This document shows, one piece after another, positions 49,239 through 58,700 of a stretch of 60,538 nucleotides of DNA. The stretch is taken from the NCBI GenBank assembly GCA_016783565.1, contig JADHWI010000009.1:1-60538 (forward strand). The letters run 5' to 3'. This DNA comes from Kiritimatiellia bacterium (GTDB taxonomy: Bacteria > Verrucomicrobiota > Kiritimatiellia > UBA8416 > JADHWI01). A program made the position numbers and the translations under genes. Numbering within the stretch: the stretch's first letter is position 1; every line of letters starts with the position of its first letter. The notes under the pieces were generated by a model. The model did no database searches. It saw only the letters and a list, made by a program, of their open reading frames with translations, and was not told the DNA's origin.

Positions 49239-50705
49239 CTACCGCTTCTTCATTTCCTCCACCACCACGTTGCTGTCGTCAAAGGGAACCGTACGATGCG
49301 CCAACTCCTGGAATTCTTCATGCCCCTTACCCGCTACAAGAACGACGTCCCCCGAACCGGCCAATGCCAGCGCGCGACCAATCGCCTCACGTCGATCCGG
49401 CACCAGCTCATAGGTATCTTGATCCGTGAACCCCGCACAAATGTGCTTAATAATTTTCAGAGGATCCTCTGCGCGTGGATTATCCGACGTCACCACGGTC
49501 ATATCCGCATGGTCGGCAGCCGCGCGAGCCATCAAAGGACGCTTGGCTGTATCACGATTGCCACCACAACCAAAAACCACAATCAACCGTCGGTCTGTAA
49601 TCTCCCGCAACGCCACAAGAACATTAACAAGGGCATCATGCGTGTGCGCATAGTCCACAAAAACCTGGAACTTTGCACGGATCGGAATCTGCTCCAGGCG
49701 TCCCCGCACACAATGCACCTCTGCCAACGTTGCTGCTGCTTTCCCTGCATCAATACCCAGCACCTCGCAAACCGCAACACAAGCCAATGCATTGCTCACG
49801 TTAAACCGTCCCAGCAGCTGCATCGACACCGGCACCTCTGCGGTGGAACTCTTGAGCAAGAAACGCGTCCCGTTGGAATCAACACAAACGTCGGAAGCCT
49901 GAACCATTGCGGGATGCACCAATCCGTAAGTCGTCAGCGCCACCCTCCCGTCAAGTATCTCCGCCAGACGCACACCCCACTCGCTGTCCACATTAATCAC
50001 CGCATGCGCTGCCTTCTTCCCCTTGCCCAACCCTTGAAACAAGACGGCCTTGGCCTGAAAATACGCTTCCATATCGCCATGATAATCCAGGTGTTCCTGG
50101 GTCAGATTGGTAAATACCCCAACATCAAAATCGATACCTTCCACCCGTTTCTGAACCAACGCATGCGAGGACACCTCCATAACCGTGTCCGTACAACCTG
50201 CATGCACCATCTGCTCCAGGAGCCCATGCAACTGAGTGGCATCAGGTGTGGTCCGCGCCGCAGGAATCGTGCGCGAACCAAATTCATAAGCAACCGTTGA
50301 AATCAGACCCGGCATACGACCAGCGGCGGACAGTACATCCCGAACCATATACGCACAGGTACTCTTCCCGTTTGTGCCGGTGATGCCAACCATGCGCAAT
50401 TGATCCGCAGGATTACCGTGCATGCGCGCCGCCAGCAAAGCCAGAGCTCGGTGTGCATCCGGCACCGTCACCAGCACCACCTGCTTGTCCAATCCACCCG
50501 TATGCTCGGAGACCACCGCAACCGCGCCGCGCCGCACCGCGTCTTCCACATAGGCCCAACCATCCTCATACGTACCGGGAATCGCCACGAAAACATCACC
50601 CGATCGAACCAGGCGGGAATCACAGACCACGCTGCGCACCTCCACCTTGCCACAACCGGCAGGAGGGACATCCACGACCACATCTAAAAGTTCAGCCAAC
50701 GTCAT
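49239..50705 (-). CDS. murE: UDP-MurNAc-L-Ala-D-Glu--meso-diaminopimelate ligase
   Basis: 488 residues. MurE adds the third amino acid of the stem peptide. The P-loop is [14 protein letters not shown] near 108, NLTQEHLDYHG near 213 gives metal and carbamylated-Lys neighbourhood, and DNPRAEDP near 410 is the DNPR signature that marks meso-diaminopimelate (rather than lysine) specificity. This indicates an A1-gamma-type, Gram-negative-style peptidoglycan. The start has GAGAG upstream. It lies 80 bases downstream of the ftsI stop, a gap that holds the tail of a palindromic element. Confidence 0.97.
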   Translation of the reverse strand: MTLAELLDVVVDVPPAGCGKVEVRSVVCDSRLVRSGDVFVAIPGTYEDGWAYVEDAVRRGAVAVVSEHTGGLDKQVVLVTVPDAHRALALLAARMHGNPADQLRMVGITGTNGKSTCAYMVRDVLSAAGRMPGLISTVAYEFGSRTIPAARTTPDATQLHGLLEQMVHAGCTDTVMEVSSHALVQKRVEGIDFDVGVFTNLTQEHLDYHGDMEAYFQAKAVLFQGLGKGKKAAHAVINVDSEWGVRLAEILDGRVALTTYGLVHPAMVQASDVCVDSNGTRFLLKSSTAEVPVSMQLLGRFNVSNALACVAVCEVLGIDAGKAAATLAEVHCVRGRLEQIPIRAKFQVFVDYAHTHDALVNVLVALREITDRRLIVVFGCGGNRDTAKRPLMARAAADHADMTVVTSDNPRAEDPLKIIKHICAGFTDQDTYELVPDRREAIGRALALAGSGDVVLVAGKGHEEFQELAHRTVPFDDSNVVVEEMKKR

Positions 50706-50770
50706 TGTTACTCTCTCAAACCTGTTGCCGACTTCCCCGCTTAACGATTAACTCTTCCGCTCCCCGCAAG

Positions 50771-50853
50771 GTAGGGCGGTCAGCTTCACCAAGCGCCCCG
50801 CATGACCCCCAGCCTGCCCCCGAGGTTTCGGGAGGGCTGGCAGGTTGACCGCC
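50771..50853 (+). repeat. Long palindromic element spanning the ftsI stop codon
   Basis: GGCGGTCA (50775-50782) pairs perfectly with TGACCGCC (50846-50853), and inside it CCAGCC (50809-50814) pairs with GGCTGG (50835-50840) around a CCCGA/TCGGG hairpin. A GTAG lies at 50771-50774, and CGCTCCCCGCAAG directly precedes it, the same word that ends the repeats at 55.6, 59.1 and 60.5 kb. The last ~21 ftsI codons and its stop are inside this element. Confidence 0.6.
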
Positions 50854-52594
50854 GGGCCACCAGGGCATGCCCCGTATCCCCCTGCTCGGGCGGAGTCAAG
50901 TCGGGCGCAATACACAAATAACGCACGGCCTCCGTTGCAATCTGACCGAAATATGGCCCTGCAACCACGCCACCGGTGCGCGATTTCTGCGGTTCATCAA
51001 CCACTACAATAATGCTCAACTCGGGCTTTGTCGCCGGGAGGAACCCAACAAAACTGGCAATGTTCGCCGTCTTCGAATAACGACCGTCTATAATCTTTTC
51101 CGCAGTACCAGTCTTCCCCGCCACAGAATAATTATCCACCCGCGCGCGTCGACCTGTACCGCCCTGCTCGGTTACCCGTGCCAACAATCCCTGCATGGTT
51201 TTTGCAACGTCAGGACGAATCGGCTGCGCCAGGGCTCGTGGACGCCCTTCATAAAGAACCGTTCCATCCTGGCGCTCTACTTTCTTTACAATATAAGGAC
51301 GCATGCGCACCCCATTGTTTGCAATCGTACTGAAGACCCCCAATACCTGAAGTGCAGTCGCCGCCACGCTATGCCCCATCGCAATCCGCGTGGAATCAAT
51401 CTTCGACCATTTGGACGGGGGGGCCAGGATGCCGACCTCTTCACCGGGCAACGTAATGCCACTCGCCTGACCAATACCATACTCCTGCAAATAATGGTAA
51501 AATCGCTTGTCCCCCAATGTCAGCGCCACTTTTGCAGCCAGAATGTTACTCGATTTTTTTAAACCATCCGCAACCGAGAGAGGCCCGTAGGCATGAAAAT
51601 CACGCAAGGGCTTTCCACCATAATACCAACACCCATGCTCACAATCAAAAACCGTATTCGCAGTCACCGTTCCCTCGTTCAATGCTGCGGAAATCGTAAT
51701 GGCTTTGAACGTGGAACCCGGCTCATATACGAATCCAATACAGCGATTGAGCCGATCATCCGGCCTGGACCGGGTAAACCGGTTAGGGTCATACGAAGGA
51801 CGGGAAGCCATGGCCAGTATTTCGCCGGTCTTGACGCGTTGCACAATAGCCCATGCCCCCTTTGCCTTTTGCTCACGCATGACATCGTCAAGAGCACGCT
51901 CGGCAATATATTGCACATTCTGATCAATAGTCAGCCAGACATCCGCACCTTCCATACCAGGAATATAACGCCCACGCTCACGAAACACTTCACGACGAAG
52001 CGCGTCCACCTTGCTTTCGATAGACCCGGGACTGCCACGCAGATACTTGCGCATGGTCTGCTCAACCCCCGCACTGCCTACCCCCTCATAATTCACAAAG
52101 CCCAACACATGACAGAACATATCGTTCTGCGGATAAAAACGCTTTTGAGCACGCTCAAAGAAAACCCCCGGAAGGGATAAAGCTTCAATCTTCTCCGTTG
52201 TTTCCTGATCCACAAAGCGCTTGATATAGGTAAACCGCCGCTTGGAATTCTTAAGCTTCACAGCCACTTCGTCAGCCGGAATCTTTAGAATTTCAGACAA
52301 CGCAATGACCACTGATACGACCGCCTTCTCCTGCGCGATACGGGATGGATCTGCACACACATCCCGAACGGCCATATCAACAGCCAGCAGCGTATCTTTA
52401 CCACTACGCTCCAGGATTCGCCCCCTCCTCGCAGAGATTGTCCGCGTCACACGGCGGTTGCCCTGAATGTTCGCACGATGCTCGTCATGGTCCCCAAGAT
52501 GCAAAAAGGCCAGGCGTGAGCCCAGCCCTGCAAATGCAAGGAAAAGTATTGCGGCGCTGATTCCAATGCGCCCGAACGTGCATCGATCAGTCAT
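50786..52594 (-). CDS. ftsI: Septal transpeptidase FtsI (PBP3-type) with an element-encoded tail
   Basis: 602 residues: a membrane helix (about 10-33), the PBP dimerisation domain (about 50-215) and the transpeptidase domain with Ser294 in STFK, the SSN triad near 352 and KTG in AGKTGTAEK near 494. FtsI cross-links septal peptidoglycan made by FtsW. The catalytic domain ends near residue 578; the last stretch, rich in Arg, Gly and Ser (from ARRSTCQPS to RGAW), is encoded by the palindromic element and looks foreign to the family. Start overlaps ftsL by eight bases. Confidence 0.95.
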   Translation of the reverse strand: MTDRCTFGRIGISAAILFLAFAGLGSRLAFLHLGDHDEHRANIQGNRRVTRTISARRGRILERSGKDTLLAVDMAVRDVCADPSRIAQEKAVVSVVIALSEILKIPADEVAVKLKNSKRRFTYIKRFVDQETTEKIEALSLPGVFFERAQKRFYPQNDMFCHVLGFVNYEGVGSAGVEQTMRKYLRGSPGSIESKVDALRREVFRERGRYIPGMEGADVWLTIDQNVQYIAERALDDVMREQKAKGAWAIVQRVKTGEILAMASRPSYDPNRFTRSRPDDRLNRCIGFVYEPGSTFKAITISAALNEGTVTANTVFDCEHGCWYYGGKPLRDFHAYGPLSVADGLKKSSNILAAKVALTLGDKRFYHYLQEYGIGQASGITLPGEEVGILAPPSKWSKIDSTRIAMGHSVAATALQVLGVFSTIANNGVRMRPYIVKKVERQDGTVLYEGRPRALAQPIRPDVAKTMQGLLARVTEQGGTGRRARVDNYSVAGKTGTAEKIIDGRYSKTANIASFVGFLPATKPELSIIVVVDEPQKSRTGGVVAGPYFGQIATEAVRYLCIAPDLTPPEQGDTGHALVARRSTCQPSRNLGGRLGVMRGAW

Positions 52595-52973
52595 AAAGCC
52601 CTTGCCGTTCCAACTTGGCCAATTTATCGGTATCCCGTGATGTGCTCAGCCAGCCATCATAAAAACGTCCGCTGAGCTGCACGACCTGATCAGTGCGCGG
52701 TGAACGCATGGCAATGCCACGCGAACGCAAGGCCGACTCAAGATTGCGCATGGACTTCATTTCCGCCCATCGAGCGGCTTCGTTGGAAAGCTGTTGCTTC
52801 AAAATCATTTGCTCAGCTTCCTGCACTTTGATGGATTTTCCCACGGTTTCACCCTGGCAACCCAACCAGATATAACCCAGCGCCAGCGTCGAGACAACGA
52901 CCACAACCGTCGTAACAGGCGTCGGCAAAAGGAATCCATCCACTGTCTGCCTTTTCCGGTTTCTGCGTGCCAT
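52587..52973 (-). CDS. ftsL: FtsL-like divisome protein
   Basis: 128 residues: a basic N-terminus, one membrane helix at about 18-38 and a coiled-coil region (about 45-90) with QLSNEAARW, then a polar tail. FtsL forms a complex with FtsB (encoded at 13.4 kb) and FtsQ to activate FtsWI. Sequence similarity in this family is low; identity rests on size, topology and the place between rsmH and ftsI, where ftsL is usual. The stop overlaps ftsI. Confidence 0.7.
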   Translation of the reverse strand: MARRNRKRQTVDGFLLPTPVTTVVVVVSTLALGYIWLGCQGETVGKSIKVQEAEQMILKQQLSNEAARWAEMKSMRNLESALRSRGIAMRSPRTDQVVQLSGRFYDGWLSTSRDTDKLAKLERQGLYD

Positions 52974-52991
52974 AATGCCTCTCCTTATCTA

Positions 52992-53918
52992 TTATTCTTC
53001 AACTTTCTCAATCACTCTGAGCTTTGCCGAGCGCGCTCGGGGATTCTCAGCACATTCCAATTCGTTCGGACAAACCGGCTTGCGCGTCAACCGTGCCACG
53101 CGCGGCTCGCGTCCCACCCAACGCTGCCCGCCTGCCTGCAACGACTCCCAGCGTCCCTCATGCAACACACAAAAACGCTTCACGATACGGTCTTCCAGAC
53201 TGTGAAACGAAATCACCGCCATCCGTCCACCGGGCTTCAACAACGCCAATCCCGCGTCCAACCCCTGCCGCAAACTTTCCAGCTCCTCGTTCACCGCAAT
53301 CCGCAACGCCTGAAAGACACGCGTAGCCGGGTGCCTCGCACCCTTACGCCCACCCACTGCTCGTTCAACAATATCGGCAAGTTGCGTGGTCGTCTCAATC
53401 GCAGCCCTGGTCCGCTCCCTTACAATCGCTGCCGCAATACGCCGCGCTCTCGGCTCTTCACCATAACTCCGAAAGATCTGTATCAGCGCACTCTCATCCA
53501 AATCCTGCACCAGCCGGGATGCCGGCTCCCCGCTCGCCGTGTTCATCCGCATGTCCAGAGGCCCTTCCCTCTGAAAACTGAACCCCCGTTCGGGCGTATC
53601 AAGCTGATCCGACGACACTCCCAAATCCAATACGATGCCATCCACTGCCGTCAGCCCCTCACGGGCAGCCACGGCCCCCATGTCCGCAAAATTTCTCTGA
53701 ACCAAACGACAACAGTCCGACCAATCAGCCAACACCGCGCCAGCACGACCCAACGCCTGCTCGTCCTGGTCCAACCCCAACAGCGTGCCATCTCGACCGG
53801 CTCGTTCCAGAATACCGAGCGCATGACCACCGCTTCCCAGCGTCCCATCGATATAGGTCCCGCCCGGCTTCACATCCAGCCAGGTCAGCACTTCCGCTCG
53901 CAGCACGGATATATGCAT
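52992..53918 (-). CDS. rsmH: 16S rRNA (cytosine-1402-N4) methyltransferase
   Basis: 308 residues from ATG 53918. RsmH (MraW) methylates C1402 of 16S rRNA. MHISVL at the N-terminus matches the family. The SAM site shows DGTLGSGGHALGIL (about 24-37) and GLDQDE near 54; VLDLGVSSDQLDTPERGFSF (about 100-119) and PATRVFQALRIAVNEEL (about 205-221) are family hallmarks, and the C-terminal FHSLEDRIVK is present. A TTG at 53933 overlaps the mraZ stop and is an alternative start with five more residues. Confidence 0.96.
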   Translation of the reverse strand: MHISVLRAEVLTWLDVKPGGTYIDGTLGSGGHALGILERAGRDGTLLGLDQDEQALGRAGAVLADWSDCCRLVQRNFADMGAVAAREGLTAVDGIVLDLGVSSDQLDTPERGFSFQREGPLDMRMNTASGEPASRLVQDLDESALIQIFRSYGEEPRARRIAAAIVRERTRAAIETTTQLADIVERAVGGRKGARHPATRVFQALRIAVNEELESLRQGLDAGLALLKPGGRMAVISFHSLEDRIVKRFCVLHEGRWESLQAGGQRWVGREPRVARLTRKPVCPNELECAENPRARSAKLRVIEKVEE

Positions 53919-53929
53919 AAGACACCCAA

Positions 53930-54400
53930 TCAAAAACCAACATAACGAGCCGCATCCTGGAGCTTATCCCGGTCCATACCGCCGGCCGCTTCCAGAAATT
54001 CAGGACTCCATAATTCAAAACTGTCAAACGCACCCACAAGCACCACTTTGTCAGCCAAACCAGCAAAATTCAGCAAATCATCCTTGATCCGAATCCGCCC
54101 CTGCGAATCCCACGCCACCAGCTCAGACTGAGAAGCCAGCACGCGTGCAAATCCACGCGCCTTGCGGTCTGCAATCGAATGACGACGCATTTTTTCCAGC
54201 CGGAAAGCCATTTCACGCGCAGGAAACGCCAGAAGACAGGACTCATGCATATCAGGAAGTACATACAATGCGGACGGATCGCCTACCTGTTCCCGCCAAT
54301 CGGAGGGAATGGTGAGACGCTTCTTCGGGTCCAGGGAATGCGTAAAATTGCTGACAAACAGCCCCTCGGACGCCGGTAAAACTAATCCTTCCATACTCAT
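53930..54400 (-). CDS. mraZ: Transcriptional regulator MraZ
   Basis: 156 residues with two AbrB-like SpoVT domains: first LDPKKRLTIPSDWR (about 24-37), second WDSQGRIRIKDDLLNFAGL (about 98-116). MraZ forms a ring and binds direct repeats in its own promoter to control the dcw operon. First gene of the operon, about 30 bases from the promoter with a leader without strong ribosome site; a second ATG two codons on is also in frame. Length is slightly above the common 143-152. The next gene, rsmH, overlaps or abuts its stop. Confidence 0.95.
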   Translation of the reverse strand: MSMEGLVLPASEGLFVSNFTHSLDPKKRLTIPSDWREQVGDPSALYVLPDMHESCLLAFPAREMAFRLEKMRRHSIADRKARGFARVLASQSELVAWDSQGRIRIKDDLLNFAGLADKVVLVGAFDSFELWSPEFLEAAGGMDRDKLQDAARYVGF

Positions 54401-54424
54401 GATGCACCACTATGTGACTTTGCT

Positions 54425-54460
54425 TGACACAATACACCACTTCGCCCCACCTCCTGTCAA
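54425..54460 (-). promoter_or_regulatory. dcw promoter with candidate MraZ boxes
   Basis: Minus strand TTGACA (54460-54455), 18 bases, TGTATT (54436-54431). Within it lie TGGGG (54449-54445), TGGTG (54439-54435) and TGTCA (54429-54425), spaced ten bases start to start. E. coli MraZ binds TGGGN repeats with five-base spacers, so the first two fit with one mismatch in the second; the third is weak. The boxes would overlap the promoter and allow autorepression. Confidence 0.55.
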
Positions 54461-54549
54461 CAGTATTTAAATAAAAAATTCGAAAAAATATGAACACAAC
54501 GCCCCCCTCAGGCCGGGACGGCCCAGGGCTACTCACCGCAAGCCACATT

Positions 54550-54604
54550 CCTCGCTTCAGGAGCGGCTTTCCTTCGCTCCGCTCAGGTTAAGCCGCACTA
54601 CATC
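54550..54604 (-). repeat. GTAG-hairpin repeat, copy F (minus orientation)
   Basis: On the minus strand GATGTAGT starts the element (CTAC at 54598-54601 on plus), then GCGGCTT (54596-54590) pairs with AAGCCGC (54569-54563) with CC/GG inside, then TCCTGAAGCGAGG. Same head and layout as copies A-D, different stem bases. Paired head to head with copy D, 29 bases apart. Confidence 0.65.
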
Positions 54605-54615
54605 TAACCAACCAA

Positions 54616-54683
54616 TCCCATACACACAATGTAGTAACGCTTACCCGAGCGCAGTGAGCGGAAGCGTTCCCGCAAGCCAAGTC
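54616..54683 (+). repeat. GTAG-hairpin repeat, copy D
   Basis: CCCATACAC...AATGTAGT, GTAG at 54631-54634, stem AACGCTT (54636-54642)/AAGCGTT (54662-54668), then TCCCGCAAGCCAAGTC. It shares head and tail with copies A-C but the stem has different, compensating bases. Confidence 0.7.
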
Positions 54684-54721
54684 TACGGAGGACAAGCCGA
54701 CCTCTGATCTCTGATCTCCCC

Positions 54722-54757
54722 CTTCCCCGCAAGCCATGCCAAAAGCCAAGTCCCCAA
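54722..54757 (+). repeat. Tail-only fragment of the repeat, copy E
   Basis: CCCCGCAAGCCATGCC, then AAAAGCCAAGTCC: almost identical to the last 30 bases of copy A, without the head and hairpin. Truncated copy. The rest of 54461-54894 shows no gene; GATCTCTGATCTC at 54705-54717 is a short direct repeat. Confidence 0.6.
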
Positions 54758-54894
54758 CCCGCCTACATCGTTATGCGAAGCATTTCGGGCAGGTCGTCAA
54801 TCTCCCAAATCCACAATCCCACAATCCACAATCCCCCTCTCCCTCTCCTTTTCCCTTGTTGCAACCCGTCAACACCTTACAATCACCATCGCTT

Positions 54895-55602
54895 ATGAAA
54901 GAAACCACGATCAGACTTCAAAAAATTCTCTCCGAACGCGGACTATGCTCCCGGCGTGGCGCAGAAAAACTCCTCAACGCAGGACGCGTCATGGTTAACG
55001 GAACCGTTGTATATGAACCTGGCCTCAGGATATGCCGCCAGTCGGACAAAATCTGCGTTGATGGAAAATTGCTCAACACAGACATATCGGAACACACGAC
55101 CATCATCATGAACAAGCCTCGCGGCGTCATCTGCAGCCGTTCAGACCTTCAGGGAGAAACCATCTACGCTCTACTTCCCGAGCATCTGCATACGCTCCGC
55201 CCCGCAGGACGACTCGATAAAGACAGCGAAGGCCTGGTCGTGCTGTCCGATGACGGCGAGCTGATTCATCACCTGACCCACCCGCGCTACGGCCACGCAA
55301 AAACATACCGCGTTACCGTGTCAGGCGAAATGGACCACGCCACGCTGAAACTTTTACGCTCGGAAATGATACTGGATGGCTACCGGATTCGACCGGTACG
55401 AGTAACAAACCTTGGACCCGGCAGCATCAAAGGACGCATCATTCTACGCTTTGTACTCAAGGAAGGCCGCAATCGCCAGATCCGGAACATGTGCGCCCAG
55501 GCAGGCCTGCGCATTCATCGCCTCGTACGCGAACAAGCCGGCCCCTACTCCCTCGCCGGCCTCAAACCCGGCGAATGGCGAAAAGTCGAGACAGGGAGTT
55601 AA
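54895..55602 (+). CDS. RsuA/RluB-family pseudouridine synthase
   Basis: 235 residues from the ATG at 54895; an upstream extension passes through the repeat zone and is not credible. N-terminal S4 RNA-binding domain (about 6-53: RLQKILSERGLCSRRGAEKL, VMVNG) and a catalytic domain with GRLDKDSEGL, where Asp108 is the nucleophile, and KEGRNRQIRNM (near 190). The family modifies 23S rRNA U2605 (RluB), U2457 (RluE) or 16S U516 (RsuA); which one cannot be told. There is no clear ribosome site. It stands alone among repeats. Confidence 0.9.
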   Translation: MKETTIRLQKILSERGLCSRRGAEKLLNAGRVMVNGTVVYEPGLRICRQSDKICVDGKLLNTDISEHTTIIMNKPRGVICSRSDLQGETIYALLPEHLHTLRPAGRLDKDSEGLVVLSDDGELIHHLTHPRYGHAKTYRVTVSGEMDHATLKLLRSEMILDGYRIRPVRVTNLGPGSIKGRIILRFVLKEGRNRQIRNMCAQAGLRIHRLVREQAGPYSLAGLKPGEWRKVETGS

Positions 55603-55640
55603 TTATTATCAGTTATTGGTTAATCGTCCCCATAGCCACG

Positions 55641-55749
55641 CAGTACGTCCGCACATCCCACGATTTCCATACATGTATAATGTAGTGCGTGTGACCCGCA
55701 GCGAAGCAAGGGCACGCGCTCCCCGCAAGCCATGCCAGAAACCAAGTCC
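55641..55749 (+). repeat. GTAG-hairpin repeat, copy A (109 bp)
   Basis: Full-length copy. Contains the perfect palindrome ATACATGTAT, then AATGTAGT (GTAG 55682-55685), a stem of ten pairs (55685-55697 with 55710-55719) with a three-base TGA bulge, and the tail TCCCCGCAAGCC...AAGTCC. Differs from copy B at three positions by eye. The 40 bases before it also resemble those before copy B (GGTTAATCG and GCCCC or CCCC words). Confidence 0.85.
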
Positions 55750-55785
55750 CCCAATCCCCATTCATCAATCTGAAATCATCAATTA

Positions 55786-58700
55786 TCAATCATCCCCAAT
55801 TTTTTCCACCAACCGATCCAGCTCCTCCTGCAAACTTACAGGAAAAGCATCACGCTGCGTGAGCAACTGTTCGCAAATCGCCTTGGCTTCCGTCTTGTTG
55901 CCCTGCTCGAAGAGCAACTCAGCAGAATGCAGGAAAATTGCAGGATTGCGCCGGGACAATTTAATGGCCTCGGAAAACGCCTTCTCAGCCTCCTCCAGCT
56001 TGCCCTGACGCATGAGTATGACACCCAGCGTGTCCCAGGCATTCGCCACCTTTTTGTTCTTTGCCAGCGCCTCCCGCACAAGAGCTTCCGCCTCGACAGC
56101 ATCTTTACGCTGCTCAAAAACAACCCACGCCAGATCGTTCAACGCTTCGGGCAAACGATCCCGTTCCAGACTTTTTCGGAAAGAATCTTCCGCAAGCTCC
56201 AAATCCCCGTTTCGATACTGTAGCGAGCCGATGATGTAATGCCCCAACGCATTATCATTATCAATCGCCAACAACTGCTTGGCATGCCCCCTGGCCTCGT
56301 CATCAAAGCCTTCCATCGCATCCAGCCGCAACATCAGCTCACGCATGCGGATATTGCGCGGCATAAAACGAATCGCACGATCCAGATGCTCACGCGCCAT
56401 CACAAGATCACGCTCACGTAATGCAACCTGCGCCTCTACCGCACTCACCAGACCATCACTGTTCCGCACACCGACAATACGCTCCCGCCAGTCTCGCAAA
56501 CCTTCAGAATCTTTCTGCGCCAGCAGGACATCAGCCAAAACAGCCCATACCGCCATGGAAGTCCGATCGTCCTGAAGATGCTTCTCAAGAGAAATACGCG
56601 CCTGGTCAAGATCACCCGCCGCAATGGAGAGTCGCACCCATTCCAGCGTCAACGCCGTCTTGTCCCCACCCTCAGTCGTCGCCTGGTTCAACAGATCCCG
56701 CGCTTCATCCAATCGGCCATCACGCCGGGCAATGCCCGCCAGAGCAATCAACGTGGGTGCCTTGTTGCTCCCCTCACGCTCCAGAAGCTCCTTCAGCAGC
56801 AGTTCACTCTTCTCGTCCTGCCCCTCCTCAAGATAAATTCCCGCAAGCACGGACTGCACGGCCGCCTTGCGCGTGGGGTCCGCAACCTCAAGCGCCTTCC
56901 GCAATCCGGCAATGGCAATCCCGGGCTGCCCCGAACGTGCCCAACTCCATCCCCAATGCGAAAACATCTCAGGAGCATGAATATAGCCGTAGTAACGCGA
57001 GAGCGACCAAACGCGATATTTCTGCTCCATACCATCCACAAGCTTGCGAACCGCATCGCGCACATCCGCAGCCATGTCACTCTCGTAGCCGCCGCTTACC
57101 ATGGCGGACTGGTTCAGCAATGCGCTGACATTGTTCTCGTCAATGCGTCGGGCTGCCGTATATGACGCAAAAGCCAGCTCCGGTGTGGCCAACTCCTGCA
57201 TCAACACGCCAGTATTGTTGGCCACCATCGCCGTGTGGCGACGCAGCTCTTTACGATAGAAACCCCAGGCATCCGCCGGTTCCTCATCATCGTCAACCAC
57301 CGGCGGCAAACCCCCCTCCACTTGCGCCCGCAACACTTTGTTCGCCTCATGTATCGCGCCGGCCGACAGCGATGACGCATCCTTGGCCCCAAAAAACAGG
57401 GTGCCATTCGGAACCACCACGTGCTGCGTCCCAATCCACAGATCCGGCTCAGTCATCAATGCAAGCTTCTGCGTGATGTCGGGATCCGTCATCATCCATT
57501 CCTGCAGCAAAGCCAGCAAACCAATATCGGCCAGGTTCTGATAACGCGGCTCTTCAAACAACGTCTTGATATAGTTCTGATAAATGCGACTCTGACCAGC
57601 CCTCAGATTCAGACAGGTCACCGGAACATGACGATTGTGAGCCGCAATTAGAATGTGATTGTCCAACATACCATCCGTCACCAACCACTCGCGGCCATCC
57701 AGGCTGCTGACCACCTCGTCTGCATAAGCATTGATAAAGTCGCACCCGCTTGCATCCGTGTGTGTCACATTTCGGAACGGTGCCCAGAGAGCCAAGCCAA
57801 ACATGACGGCTGCCAACGCCGAACCCAGCCAGCGACGCACAAACAATTGCACAGACCAGTCAGAACCCGACCACCAGCCTGAAGGAAACAAGAACCAGTA
57901 CGCAGCCAGATACCCGAACACACCTCCCTGCAACACATAAGGTGTCACCTGCAAACGCGACGCCTTCGTCATTACCCAGGGAGAGAAACGCACATTGAAC
58001 ACAACCGCAATAGCCAGCCCCGTCAGAATCACATGCAACAGGTAGAACGCCCAATCCTTCTCGTCATTCAATGCCCGACGCGCAATCGTCAACACCGTCA
58101 ATGCCGGAACCACATTCATGAACACGAGAATCAGCCAACCCACTTTCGGCACCCCGCGTGTAATCGTCCACACCTGGTCGCGCCACATGAACCACAACAC
58201 CTTGAAGAAACTCTCGTAGCCCCGAATCTCATAGCCCACGCTGCCGTAGAAAAGCCAGGCCGTCAGCACATACAAAGACAAACCCAACAAGGCGGATATC
58301 GAGGCCAGCACCAGCGGCTTAACGAGCAAGCGTTGTTCATCGCGCCACATGGCGAACAACACCCCGGACAGGAACACCGGCGCCAGCAGAATCAACGTCG
58401 AGAACTCCACCACACCAACGCCATATAGAAACGCGAGAACACACAAGCGCACATTGGAGCTGCGTCGCCCATACTGAATGAGCAACTTTGTGAGAACCAA
58501 TAACAGCAAAACATGAAAACCGATTGGTTGGGCGCGAGTGGCTGCGGTCCAGAACGGAACCGAAAACGCGAGGAACAATGCCGAAGCCGCACCGGCCAAA
58601 CGTGCCGCCACCGCCGAACGCACCGCGTTGGCCTTCTCGATAAAGATCTGATCCCATACCAGATCCGTCATCACGCGGAACATCAACGCCACGCCGAGCG

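Noticed and set aside
48918..50300. 460-codon plus-strand open frame opposite murF/murE
   Set aside because: Antisense shadow of two clearly real genes; no domain, unlikely composition rich in His, Arg and Thr.
55660..55690. Promoter inside the repeat (TATAAT in ATACATGTATAATG)
   Set aside because: A perfect -10-like hexamer is present in copies A-C but no -35 is found at 16-18 bases, and the copy D equivalent is lost; left as a possibility, not a feature.
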